Source: Paenibacillus sp. NEAU-GSW1
GTDB taxonomy: Bacteria > Bacillota > Bacilli > Paenibacillales > Paenibacillaceae
Assembly: GCF_009737085.1 (NCBI RefSeq)
Contig: NZ_WOVL01000037.1
Coordinates: forward strand, 1 to 43,818
Reading direction: 5' to 3'
DNA: 43,818 nt
Part shown: positions 16,772 through 24,485 of the stretch, one piece after another
Position numbering within the stretch: position 1 is the first letter of the stretch
How the letters are laid out: each line of letters opens with the position of its first letter
The notes under the pieces: model-generated
Database searches by the model: none
Told to the model about the DNA's origin: nothing
Seen by the model: only the letters and a program-made list of their open reading frames with translations
Made by a program: the position numbers and the translations under genes

Positions 16772-17704
16772 ATGGTAACCGGCCGTTTTCGCACGCTTGC
16801 TCTCGCATCGTGCATCGGAATGCTTCTTGTACTGCTTGCCGGAGCTTTAGTGACGAATACCGAATCAGGGCGAGGCTGCGGTGACGATTGGCCGCTCTGC
16901 AACGGTAAGTTTGTCCCTTCTTATACGCTGGAATCATTAATTGAATATTCGCATCGTCTTGTAACAGGCTTTGAAGGGCTTCTCGTGCTAGCGGCTTTTT
17001 ATGCGACATATCGGCTATACCGCAGCAACAAAGCGGATTTTATTGAACCGCTTTATTATGCTGGCGCAGCGCTTGCCTTTACAATCGTCCAAGCGCTGAT
17101 GGGCGCGGCAGCGGTAATGTGGCCGCAGTCTCCGCCGGTCATGGCCATCCATTTCGGCATATCGTTGCTCGCATTTGCTGCAACACTGCTGCTCGTCGTA
17201 TGGTCCTATCGGGTGAAAAATGGACGGCAGGCATCGTTTGTCGTACCGCGCTCGATTTATCCGCGGGCTTTAGCCCTATCGGTTTATTGTTATGTCGTTG
17301 TTTATCTCGGGGCATTCATCCGTCATACGGAATCGGCAGGCGGCTGCGTCGGCTGGCCGCTCTGTAACGGGGAAGTCATTCCGGCGTTTGAAGGCGCGAC
17401 AACGATCGTATTTATTCACAGAGTGGCAGGATTGATACTCGGTTTGCTCATTTTCGGCATGTACGTTCATATTCGCCGGGTAACGAAAGGCAATGAAGGA
17501 CTGCAGGTGTCTGCGGCTTGGGCAGTCATTCTCGTCGTCTGCCAAGTGCTGAGCGGCGCGTGGCTGACAGCTACAGTATCGAACGAGGACTGGTTTATTT
17601 TCACAAGCTTGCTTCATAATTTAATTATTACCGGTTTGTTCGGCATATTGCTTGATATGCTGATACGTTCCAAGCGGTTGCAGGAGAGGACGGATAACGG
17701 TTGA
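16772..17704 (+). CDS. ctaA: Heme A synthase
   Basis: This membrane monooxygenase converts heme O to heme A for cytochrome oxidase. It has 310 residues and eight hydrophobic segments in two pseudo-repeated halves. Each half has the cysteine pair typical of the Bacillus type: Cys36/Cys43 (GCGDDWPLCNG) and Cys192/Cys198 (GCVGWPLCNG). Conserved histidines lie in EYSHRLVTG, MAIHFGIS, FIHRVAGL and LLHNLII, as expected for the two heme sites. The stop codon overlaps the TTG start of the UbiD gene by 4 nt. This implies co-expression of heme A and quinone functions. Confidence 0.95.
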   Translation: MVTGRFRTLALASCIGMLLVLLAGALVTNTESGRGCGDDWPLCNGKFVPSYTLESLIEYSHRLVTGFEGLLVLAAFYATYRLYRSNKADFIEPLYYAGAALAFTIVQALMGAAAVMWPQSPPVMAIHFGISLLAFAATLLLVVWSYRVKNGRQASFVVPRSIYPRALALSVYCYVVVYLGAFIRHTESAGGCVGWPLCNGEVIPAFEGATTIVFIHRVAGLILGLLIFGMYVHIRRVTKGNEGLQVSAAWAVILVVCQVLSGAWLTATVSNEDWFIFTSLLHNLIITGLFGILLDMLIRSKRLQERTDNG

Positions 17705-19470
17705 TTTTTAACAACTTACGCGAATTTATTGAGGTATTAAAAAAAGATAACGACCTTGCGATTATCGATGTGCCGGTAGATCCTTATTTGGAGCTGGCTG
17801 AAATCCATCGCCGGGTAATCGAACAGGAAGGACCCGCGCTGCTTTTCACTAATGTGAAGGGCAGCTCTTTTCCTGTCGTAACGAATTTATTCGGCACGAG
17901 CCGCAGAGTAGATCTTGCATTCGGCCCGCGCCCGGAAGCGCTGATGAAGCAAATTGTCGGAGCTGCGGACCGGATTATGCCGCCGACGCTCAAAGCGATC
18001 TGGGGAGAGAAAAACTTAATATGGGACATGCTTAAAGTAGGCATGAAAGAGACGCCACCGGCAAACTCGCCTGTATTGCAGACGCTTCGCAAGGATCGGC
18101 CGCTTGCCGGACTTCCTGCGGTGACGAGCTGGCAAGAGGACGGAGGCCCGTTTATTACGCTGCCGCTTGTGTATACCGAAAGTCTGCAGGCGCGCAAAAA
18201 GCATAATCTCGGCATGTACCGGATGCAAATTTTCGACGATTCGACGACCGGCATGCACTGGCAAATACATAAAGGCGGCGGCTTTCACTATTATGAGGCG
18301 GAGCAGCGCAACGAAGCGCTGCCGGTATCGGTATTTCTCGGAGGGCCGCCGGCGTTGATCGCATCGGCAATTGCGCCGCTTCCGGAGCATTTGCCGGAGC
18401 TGCTGATGGCTTCGCTTATTCTTGGCGACAAATTGCCAGTCGTGCAAAACCCGCAAGGCGGCCATCGCATCCCTTCGGAAGCAGAGTTCGTTATTAGCGG
18501 CAAAGTGCCGCCGCATCTGCGCCGTCCGGAAGGACCGTTTGGCGATCACTTTGGTTATTACTCGCTAACGCATGATTTTCCGATTTTCCAAGTCGATCAT
18601 GTATGGCATCGTAAAGATGCGATTTACCCGGCAACAATTGTAGGTAAACCGCGTCAGGAAGACTACTACCTTGGCGAGTATTTACAACGGCTGCTTGCAC
18701 CGGCGTTCCCGATGGTTATGCCGGGCGTTCGCGAGCTGTGGGCTTATGCGGAAGCCGGCGTTCATGCGCTGGCCGCAGCTGTCGTCAGGGAGTCCTATTC
18801 CCGCGAAGCGCTGTCGACGGCGTTCAGCATTCTCGGCCAAGGCCAGCTGACGCTCACGAAGTTTCTGATGATTACCGATCAGCCGATCGATCTGTCGAAG
18901 TTCGACGTTCTGCTGGAAACGGTGCTTGAGCGTTTCGAGCCGCATGCCGACTTGTTCGTCTTCGACGAGACGTCGCATGATACGCTCGATTATACGAGCG
19001 GCAAGCTGAATCACGGGAGTAAAGCGGTTATGCTTGGCGTTGGCGCACAAGTTCGCGAGCTGCCTTCCACTTATGAAGAAGGCGTTATTGAAGAAATTAC
19101 GAACGCGCAAGTGTACTGCCGCGGATGTCTTGTGGTGTCGGGCGCTTCTTATGAAGCGGAGCCGGAGCTTGCGCAAAGGCTGCTGCAGCGATTGTCCGAG
19201 CGCAGCACCGAGTGGCCGCTCGTTATTTTGGCTGATGATGCTAATATTGCTCATGCACAGACGCCGTTTCTATGGACCGTATTTACACGGTTTAACCCGG
19301 CTGACGACATCTATGCGAATGCAGATATTCGCCGCCATCACTTTGGCTATAAGCTGCCGATCGTCATTGATGCCCGCATGAAGCCTGGTTATCCGGACGA
19401 GCTGTTCCCGCGTGAAGATATTACGGAGCTTGTAGATCGCCGTTGGAATGAATATTTCAATAAATCATGA
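17701..19470 (+). CDS. UbiD family decarboxylase, probably menaquinone (futalosine) pathway
   Basis: This 589-residue enzyme is of the prenylated-FMN-dependent UbiD type. Recognisable segments include TTGMHWQIHKGGG, the LGGPPALIASAIAPLPE stretch, PSEAEFVISG and RRPEGPFGDHFGYYS, which carries the catalytic glutamate region. The long C-terminal extension resembles the UbiD homologues linked with futalosine-type menaquinone synthesis. An aminofutalosine synthase gene lies 5 kb away and supports that reading. No UbiX flavin prenyltransferase is in the window. The TTG at 17701 overlaps the ctaA stop. Substrate assignment is inference; the family call is firm. Confidence 0.88.
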   Translation: MIFNNLREFIEVLKKDNDLAIIDVPVDPYLELAEIHRRVIEQEGPALLFTNVKGSSFPVVTNLFGTSRRVDLAFGPRPEALMKQIVGAADRIMPPTLKAIWGEKNLIWDMLKVGMKETPPANSPVLQTLRKDRPLAGLPAVTSWQEDGGPFITLPLVYTESLQARKKHNLGMYRMQIFDDSTTGMHWQIHKGGGFHYYEAEQRNEALPVSVFLGGPPALIASAIAPLPEHLPELLMASLILGDKLPVVQNPQGGHRIPSEAEFVISGKVPPHLRRPEGPFGDHFGYYSLTHDFPIFQVDHVWHRKDAIYPATIVGKPRQEDYYLGEYLQRLLAPAFPMVMPGVRELWAYAEAGVHALAAAVVRESYSREALSTAFSILGQGQLTLTKFLMITDQPIDLSKFDVLLETVLERFEPHADLFVFDETSHDTLDYTSGKLNHGSKAVMLGVGAQVRELPSTYEEGVIEEITNAQVYCRGCLVVSGASYEAEPELAQRLLQRLSERSTEWPLVILADDANIAHAQTPFLWTVFTRFNPADDIYANADIRRHHFGYKLPIVIDARMKPGYPDELFPREDITELVDRRWNEYFNKS

Positions 19471-19497
19471 CGTTACAATAGAAGGGCGCTGATCCTT

Positions 19498-20211
19498 TTG
19501 CTGCGTTTCATGTTTGACGAGCCGGAGCGGAAAGCAGAAGGCCAGCTGGCTGATGCAATCCGCTTAATGAATCAATTTGCTGCCATGCTGCAAAGCCGGG
19601 TTGAGGCTGGGCAAGATACCGACCACAAGCTTAGAACCTACGAGATATGGACTAAGGGGCTGCTGGCGTCATTAAATGAGCTGGAACAAAGCTGTTATGC
19701 GGCAAACCGTTACCGCGAGCGCGTACAGGCCGTTTCCGTCAGCCAAATGTCGGAGGAAGAATTGCTCGATTATCGACGTTACGTCTATTTTGACAAAAAT
19801 GCTTTCATTCGTGTGTTTTCACTAATGGATAAGCTTAGCATTTTGCTTAACGATATGCTGGAAATGAAGACGGAACGAATCAAGCCTCATTTCTCCTACT
19901 TTACGGTATTGCGCAACATGAGGGAGAAGAATGCCCATCCGGGGTTAACCTGGAAGCTGAATGATGTGAAAGAAAAAAACAAAGAAGCGATGAACCGACT
20001 GCGGAAACGGCGGAATGTCGAGGTTCATTATATGAATTCGGAAATGCAGGATGACCTGGTGCAAAGCCACAAAGATTACGGCGAAGAAGTGCGGCTTGAA
20101 AATATCGCATCGCAAGCGTCTGATCTGGGGCAAGGGCTGGAGCTCGTTGTCGATTCATTGTCGCTTACCTTTCAGTACGCCTGCGAAAAGCTTCAAACTA
20201 GAAAAGCGTAA
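19498..20211 (+). CDS. HEPN domain protein of the Cthe_2314 type
   Basis: This 237-residue, mostly helical cytoplasmic protein resembles the Cthe_2314 HEPN family as I remember it. The HEPN hallmark RxxxxH is present as RNVEVH (Arg172, His177) in a basic segment (RLRKRRNVEVHYMN). In nuclease-active HEPN proteins these residues cut RNA. Here no nucleotidyltransferase antitoxin or restriction gene is adjacent, so a toxin role is unproven. The gene starts with TTG at 19498, 27 nt after the UbiD gene, and is followed by a terminator. It may therefore be the third gene of the ctaA operon. Confidence 0.78.
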   Translation: MLRFMFDEPERKAEGQLADAIRLMNQFAAMLQSRVEAGQDTDHKLRTYEIWTKGLLASLNELEQSCYAANRYRERVQAVSVSQMSEEELLDYRRYVYFDKNAFIRVFSLMDKLSILLNDMLEMKTERIKPHFSYFTVLRNMREKNAHPGLTWKLNDVKEKNKEAMNRLRKRRNVEVHYMNSEMQDDLVQSHKDYGEEVRLENIASQASDLGQGLELVVDSLSLTFQYACEKLQTRKA

Positions 20212-20260
20212 CCGGCGGCTTTGATGCGATCCGGAACAAGATCAAGTAAGTTGTGTAAGA

Positions 20261-20287
20261 AAGCACCGGTATAATCCGGTGCTTTTT
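20261..20287 (+). terminator. Terminator after the HEPN gene
   Basis: Perfect stem AAGCACCGG / CCGGTGCTT with loop TATAAT, followed by TTT. Confidence 0.93.
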
Positions 20288-20322
20288 GTTGTTTAGGCAA
20301 TCGTGTGCAGCAGCCGTGATCG

Positions 20323-20606
20323 GAATAGCGAGGCCGGTTCGCTGAATAGCGACGTAGAGTTCGTCAGAGCAGCATCGTGCGGAATCATGTGCTGAATAGC
20401 GAAGCCGGTTCGTTGAATAGCGAAGCAACTTTCTTTGCAAAGCTTTGAAATGAAGCTTTGAATATGAATAGGGAACTAAAGTGCGTTGTTCAAGAATGTT
20501 GGTTCGCTGATAGAGAAACTGGATTCGTTGTTTGTGGAAGTGTGCGGCAAAGCAACCTTTACAGCGAACTTGGATTCGCAATATTGCGAAGCTGATTCGC
20601 TGTTTG
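20323..20606. repeat. Intergenic repeats of the AATAGCG / CCGGTTCG family
   Basis: Two near-identical 30-nt units (20323-20352 and 20394-20423; 28 of 30 match) contain GAATAGCGA, GCCGGTTCG and GAATAGCGA in order. A perfect 16-bp palindrome TTCGCAATATTGCGAA lies at 20575-20590, followed by GATTCGCTGTTTG. The same building blocks recur at 39298-39506. The 580-nt gap 20212-20792 holds only this family and two terminators. No ORF here has a credible ribosome binding site. Confidence 0.75.
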
Positions 20607-20742
20607 CTTGGGACGAGGCAGAAGGACTGTTCGCGAAGCAGAGGCCGATCTCTAACAAATTTTTAATCCGTTAGGAGAAGCATACACTTCTTGGATGATT
20701 CGAAAGAGTCTGCGAGGCCGTTACAGCAGGGTGGATGGCCGG

Positions 20743-20785
20743 AAAAAAAGAAGGAGCCACCTCTAAACAGGCGACCCCTTCTTTT
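20743..20785 (-). terminator. Terminator of the NifU-like gene
   Basis: Read on the - strand, a 16-bp stem with GU pairs begins AAAAGAAGGGG and ends CTCCTTCTTTT. It is followed by further T residues. It lies 7 nt after the stop codon. Confidence 0.9.
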
Positions 20786-20792
20786 ACATCAT

Positions 20793-21038
20793 TTAGAATA
20801 CTTGTACGACCTCTTGAACGCCTTCTACCTCTTCGAGAAGGGCACGTTCGATGCCGGCTTTCAATGTGATCGTCGAGCTTGGGCAGCTGCCGCAAGCACC
20901 CATAAGGCGGAGTTTAACGATACCGTCCTCCACGTCTACGAGTTCAACGTCGCCTCCGTCGCGTTGCAGAAACGGACGCAATTTATCGAGTACATCCAAT
21001 ACTTCGTCGTACATAGTGTCTTGTGTTTGTTCACTCAT
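20793..21038 (-). CDS. NifU C-terminal domain Fe-S scaffold protein
   Basis: This 81-residue protein consists only of the NifU-C (Nfu) domain, which carries or delivers 4Fe-4S clusters. The cluster-binding CGSC (Cys49, Cys52) is present within LMGACGSCPSS, as is the RDGGDVELV segment. The start is placed at 21038 because AAAGGAG lies 8 nt upstream of that ATG. An ATG at 21047 overlaps the end of the site. The neighbours YuzB and a YutJ-like flavoprotein match a conserved Bacillus arrangement (yutI-yutJ-yuzB region). Confidence 0.93.
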   Translation of the reverse strand: MSEQTQDTMYDEVLDVLDKLRPFLQRDGGDVELVDVEDGIVKLRLMGACGSCPSSTITLKAGIERALLEEVEGVQEVVQVF

Positions 21039-21061
21039 TGCAATCATCTCCTTTCTCCCCT

Positions 21062-21090
21062 ATTATAGTACAAAGTGACGCGAATGAAAA
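21062..21090 (-). promoter_or_regulatory. Promoter of the NifU-like gene
   Basis: On the - strand: TTTTCA (21085-21090), 17-bp spacer, TATAAT (21062-21067), about 24 nt from the start codon. Confidence 0.55.
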
Positions 21091-21131
21091 TGGATATCAA
21101 ACCTTTATAAGATAGGACATGGTGAAACCAG

Positions 21132-21356
21132 TTGAGCAAGCCGTTGATTGAATTCTGTGCCGGCAACATGCATCACGACGGCGCCCAAAAACTGTTAAAG
21201 CAATTCGAACAAAACGAACAATATCGCGTTATTGAATACGGCTGCCTTGGCAACTGCGGCGAGTGTTACTTAAGGCCATTCGCTCTGGTCGACGGTCAAA
21301 TCGTTGCAGCGGAGACAGCCGATGAATTGCGTGAAAAGGTGCAGGCTGCGATTTAA
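21132..21356 (+). CDS. YuzB-like DUF1450 protein
   Basis: This 74-residue protein has four conserved cysteines: Cys9 (IEFCAGN) and Cys38/Cys42/Cys45 (YGCLGNCGEC). It closely resembles B. subtilis YuzB of the DUF1450 family. The cysteine pattern suggests a metal or Fe-S site, but function is not established. The TTG at 21132 has GGTGA upstream. The gene converges with the NDH-2-like gene: its TAA (21354-21356) is immediately followed by the opposing stop codon, with no base between them. Confidence 0.88.
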   Translation: MSKPLIEFCAGNMHHDGAQKLLKQFEQNEQYRVIEYGCLGNCGECYLRPFALVDGQIVAAETADELREKVQAAI

Positions 21357-22424
21357 CTAGCCGAAGTGCCTTTTCGATTTCCAGAGCACGCCGCTCTTAA
21401 CGAGCCGCGGAATTTTGCCGACGAGCGGCGTACCGCCCATCATGCCGAAGCCGCTTTTTTTGCCAAGCGATCCGAGAACGCCTTTAAGATTTAGTTTGCC
21501 GAGACGAGGCGTTTTATCATTCCATACCGCATGCATAACTTCGGCGATTTGTTTGCCTTGCGCGCCAGCTGCTTGTCCGCTAGGGGACAAAGGCAGGGAA
21601 GCACAGTCGCCGACGACGAAAACGTCAGTATGATCAGGCAGCTGATGCCATTCGTTAATGATGAGTCGTCCTTGCTTGTCCTTCGGAAGATTTATCCGTT
21701 GTACGAGCTCAACAGGCTGAATGCCTGCCGTCCATACTGTAACGTCTGTCAAAATCGTCTCGTCGTTATGCTGGTCGTAAAGCGAGCCTTGCTCTAGACG
21801 CGAAAGCGATACGTGGCCGCGCATTTCAACGTGATGCTCGTTAAACCATTGCGCAACGAATTTTTGCAGCGAGCCAGGGAAGGCGGAAAGTACGCTCGGG
21901 CCGCGGTCGATAATACGAATGTTCAAGTCCGGACGGCTTTCGCGCAATTCAGCCGCAACCTCAACGCCGCTCAAGCCGCCGCCGATGATTGACACTTGAC
22001 CGTACGGTTTTACATCGTTCAGAAGCTGGTAAGTACGGCGTGCAGCCGAGAAGGTTTGAATGCTTGTAGAATATTGCTGAGCGCCTTCAATGCCGTGATA
22101 ATTATCCGTACAGCCCAGGCCGATGACTAGCCATTCATATTCAAGGGGATCTTGCCCTTCGAGATAAACAAGCTTTCTCTCCAAATCAAGCTCGGATACC
22201 TCGCCGTATTTATTTGTAATGCGCGGATCAGTCGGGAATTTGACGCGAAGCTCCAGGTCCGAAACTGTTCCCGCCGCAAGCGCGTAATATTCCGTTTTTA
22301 AACCTTGATAAGGCATCCGGTCGATAAGCACGATTTCCACATCAAGAGGGAGCTGCTTTTCGAGCAACTCCGCTGCAATAGCTTGGCCGCCGTAGCCGCC
22401 GCCTAGTATGACAAATTTTCTCAT
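21357..22424 (-). CDS. FAD-dependent NADH dehydrogenase-like oxidoreductase (YutJ/NDH-2 type)
   Basis: This 355-residue flavoprotein of the two-dinucleotide-binding-domain family resembles type II NADH:quinone oxidoreductases. The FAD-binding motif is at the N terminus (LGGGYGG, 7-13). A second GxGxxG-type motif (IIGGGLSGVEVAAE) binds NAD(P)H, and VFVVGDCASLP is the second FAD motif. The C-terminal tail is basic, which could support membrane association. The likely role is electron transfer from NADH to menaquinone. The protein is shorter than canonical Ndh, and a YutJ-like assignment fits the NifU/YuzB neighbours. Confidence 0.88.
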   Translation of the reverse strand: MRKFVILGGGYGGQAIAAELLEKQLPLDVEIVLIDRMPYQGLKTEYYALAAGTVSDLELRVKFPTDPRITNKYGEVSELDLERKLVYLEGQDPLEYEWLVIGLGCTDNYHGIEGAQQYSTSIQTFSAARRTYQLLNDVKPYGQVSIIGGGLSGVEVAAELRESRPDLNIRIIDRGPSVLSAFPGSLQKFVAQWFNEHHVEMRGHVSLSRLEQGSLYDQHNDETILTDVTVWTAGIQPVELVQRINLPKDKQGRLIINEWHQLPDHTDVFVVGDCASLPLSPSGQAAGAQGKQIAEVMHAVWNDKTPRLGKLNLKGVLGSLGKKSGFGMMGGTPLVGKIPRLVKSGVLWKSKRHFG

Positions 22425-22505
22425 CCGATCTCACTGCTCCACATTCTATGTTTATTAATTTTGATAAAGGCCTTATTTTGCTAATATGCTCGTCATTGAG
22501 AAGGA

Positions 22506-23609
22506 TTACTCATAAACCTTTACTTCATTATAAAATGTATCTCGTTCAACAGGAATTCGGCCCGCGCCTTTAATGAGCCAAATCAAATCCTCGCGTGTAA
22601 TGCCCTCTGGCGTCAATGCGCCTGCCGAATGGCTAATTCTTTCTTTCACAATGGTTCCATGCGCGTCAGATGCGCCCATCGTGAGAGCTACCTGCGTCAA
22701 TTGCGTGCCGATATTAATGAAATAAGCTTTAATATGCTGGATATTGTCCAGCATCAACCGGCTTATCGCGATTGTTTTCAAGTCTTCGAACGCCGAATTG
22801 CGGCGGCGAATGCCTGCCTTCGGATTAATCGGCTGCATGGAAAGCGGGATAAAGACGAGAAAGCCGTTCGTTTCGTCCTGAAGCTCGCGAATATGAATCA
22901 AGTGCTTGATCCGGTCTTCATGGGATTCAATCGAGCCGTACAGCATCGTCGTATGCGTGCGCAATCCGAGACCGTGAGCAGTACGATGCACTTCCAGATA
23001 CTGGCTGACGTCCGCTTTGTCGACGCGCATTTTTTTACGATAATGATCCGATAAAATTTCCGCGCCGCCGCCAGTCAGCGATTTCAGTCCGGCTTTCATC
23101 AGCTCCTGCAGCACTTCCTTATAGCTCAGGCCGCTAATACGCGAGAAGAAATCGATTTCCGCCGCCGTGTAAGCCTTAAGAGTGACTTCCGGAAAACGTT
23201 CATGCAACGCTTTTAACGAATCAACGTAGTACTGAAATGGAACATGAGGATTATGGCCGCCGACAATATGGAATTCGCGTACGCCAGGGTGGAAATGCTG
23301 CTCGACATACTCGATCATCTGTTGGCCGCTTAACGTGTAGGCGCCTTCCTGGCCTTCATCCTTGCGGAAATTACAGAAGGCGCAATGCGCTTCGCAAACA
23401 TTCGTAAAATAAAGGCTCATATTTTCGATAAAATAAACCTTTTTCCCGTTTTTACGAAGATTGACTTCATTCGCAAGCTGTCCTATCGTCAGCAAGTCGT
23501 CGGACTGGTAGAGGAATACGCCGTCCTCCAGCGTCAGCCGCTCGCCTTGCCGCACCTTTTCGATAATTTGCTGCATATGCGTGTTCTCGCTATGCACAGC
23601 CATATTCAT
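22506..23609 (-). CDS. mqnE: Aminofutalosine synthase (radical SAM)
   Basis: This radical SAM enzyme of the futalosine menaquinone pathway couples 3-enolpyruvylbenzoate (chorismate-derived) chemistry to adenosine to form aminofutalosine. The 367-residue protein has the CxxxCxxC cluster motif at Cys72, Cys76 and Cys79 (CEAHCAFC). Motifs FHIVGGHNPHVPFQYY, GGGAEIL and RTHTTMLYGSIE are typical of MqnE/MqnC-type enzymes. The start at 23609 follows AAGGAGG perfectly. An in-frame ATG at 23666 lacks such a site. A strong promoter lies 120 nt upstream. Its presence fits the UbiD homologue at 17.7 kb. Confidence 0.93.
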   Translation of the reverse strand: MNMAVHSENTHMQQIIEKVRQGERLTLEDGVFLYQSDDLLTIGQLANEVNLRKNGKKVYFIENMSLYFTNVCEAHCAFCNFRKDEGQEGAYTLSGQQMIEYVEQHFHPGVREFHIVGGHNPHVPFQYYVDSLKALHERFPEVTLKAYTAAEIDFFSRISGLSYKEVLQELMKAGLKSLTGGGAEILSDHYRKKMRVDKADVSQYLEVHRTAHGLGLRTHTTMLYGSIESHEDRIKHLIHIRELQDETNGFLVFIPLSMQPINPKAGIRRRNSAFEDLKTIAISRLMLDNIQHIKAYFINIGTQLTQVALTMGASDAHGTIVKERISHSAGALTPEGITREDLIWLIKGAGRIPVERDTFYNEVKVYE

Positions 23610-23730
23610 GCTGATAACCTCCTTAATAAGCGCGAAGGAACAGGAATATTCATTTCCTTTGCTCACTTATTTGCTGGATTTAGTTTGTGAAAAAAAGAAC
23701 TTGCCTGCGCCGATTCAGAAAGCTGAACCT

Positions 23731-23759
23731 ATTATAAACCTGTTCGGAAAGTCGGGCAA
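23731..23759 (-). promoter_or_regulatory. Promoter of mqnE
   Basis: On the - strand: TTGCCC (23754-23759), 17-bp spacer, TATAAT (23731-23736). The 442-nt gap 23610-24051 holds this promoter, a divergent one and a tandem repeat. Confidence 0.7.
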
Positions 23760-23829
23760 CCTTAAAGTTTATTCAAACGCTTTCAATAAACGCGCGGCGC
23801 GGGCTTTGCTTTCGAACGGCGTTCATCTC

Positions 23830-23858
23830 TTGAGGAAGCGGCGAAAGAGGAGTATACT
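23830..23858 (+). promoter_or_regulatory. Promoter of the erpA leader
   Basis: TTGAGG (23830-23835), 17-bp spacer, TATACT (23853-23858). Transcription would run through the tandem repeat at 23899-24036 before reaching erpA, giving a leader of about 190 nt. Confidence 0.65.
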
Positions 23859-23898
23859 AAAAGTAAGTAAGGATGGCTTTTACAGTTATGTTAGGGAA

Positions 23899-24036
23899 AG
23901 ATCCTGATGTATCAAATGAGTGACTTTAAGCTCCGCTTAAAGATCCTGATGTATCAAATGAGTGACTTTAAGCTCCGCTTAAAGATCCTGATGTATCAAA
24001 TGAGTGACTTTAAGCTCCGCTTAAAGATCCTGATGT
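23899..24036 (+). repeat. Tandem 42-bp hairpin repeat in the erpA leader
   Basis: Three identical 42-bp units (23899-23940, 23941-23982, 23983-24024) plus the first 12 nt of a fourth. Each unit holds the hairpin CTTTAAGC-TCC-GCTTAAAG and the string AGATCCTGATGT. The array ends at the AAGGAG Shine-Dalgarno site of erpA. The same hairpin, with one compensated base pair changed, is amplified before the pirin gene at 33326-33403. It is not CRISPR-like, because there are no unique spacers. Confidence 0.93.
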
Positions 24037-24038
24037 AA
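23907..24038 (+). other. Possible leader peptide ORF made of the 42-bp repeat
   Basis: An ATG at 23907 opens a 43-codon frame that reads the repeat three times as MYQMSDFKLRLKIL. Its TAA (24036-24038) overlaps the AAGGAG site of erpA (24037-24042). AGGGAAAG lies 6 nt before the ATG and could act as a ribosome binding site. The repeat length is a multiple of three, which keeps the frame. This may be a translated leader coupled to erpA or a coincidence of repeat structure. The amino acids altered in the pirin copy (K to E, L to S) argue that RNA structure, not the peptide, is conserved. Confidence 0.3.
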
Positions 24039-24051
24039 GGAGTGATTCGGC

Positions 24052-24411
24052 ATGATCACAATTAGTGAATCGGCGACAGATAAAATAAAAGAAATGCTCG
24101 AGGAGGAAGGCACTCCAGGGCTGTTCCTTCGTATCGGCGTAAAGGAAGGCGGCTGCAGCGGCTTCTCGTACGGTATGGGTTTCGATGATGAGGAGCATGA
24201 CAACGACAAAGCGCTTGAATTGTCCGGCCTTAAAGTTGTGGTGGATGAGGATAGCATGAAATATTTGAACGGTCTTCTGATTGATTGGAAAGACTCTGCT
24301 ATGGGCGGCGGCTTTACGATCGACAACCCTAACGCTACCGCTACTTGCGGTTGCGGCTCGTCGTTCCGTACGGCGACAGCTGCTGGCAATCCGTCTGCGG
24401 ATCCTTGCTAA
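24052..24411 (+). CDS. erpA: A-type Fe-S carrier (HesB/IscA/ErpA family)
   Basis: This 119-residue protein delivers Fe-S clusters to target enzymes. The three conserved cysteines of the family are present: Cys35 (GGCSGFSY), Cys99 and Cys101 (CGCGSSF). A fourth, terminal Cys lies in the short C-terminal extension. It resembles B. subtilis YutM; the name ErpA versus SufA/IscA is a matter of nomenclature. The ribosome binding site AAGGAG lies 9 nt upstream, right behind a tandem hairpin array that could modulate translation. A strong terminator follows. Confidence 0.92.
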   Translation: MITISESATDKIKEMLEEEGTPGLFLRIGVKEGGCSGFSYGMGFDDEEHDNDKALELSGLKVVVDEDSMKYLNGLLIDWKDSAMGGGFTIDNPNATATCGCGSSFRTATAAGNPSADPC

Positions 24412-24426
24412 TTTGGTCAAAAATTA

Positions 24427-24473
24427 AACCTCCGGACTTTTGTGTTTATGACACAAAGGCTCGGAGGTTTTTA
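24427..24473 (+). terminator. Terminator after erpA
   Basis: Stem AACCTCCG / CGGAGGTT with inner TTTGTGT / ACACAAA, followed by TTT. On the - strand it could also end transcription of the small gene at 24486-24581. Confidence 0.9.
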
Positions 24474-24485
24474 ATTAGTACCAAT

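Noticed and set aside
23899..24036. CRISPR array
   Set aside because: The units are contiguous identical repeats without unique spacers, and no cas genes are present. The same holds for 33252-33403 and 1-140.
24010..24420. Long frames on the - strand across erpA and its repeat leader
   Set aside because: Antisense shadow of a well-supported gene. The C-terminal part merely translates the repeat.
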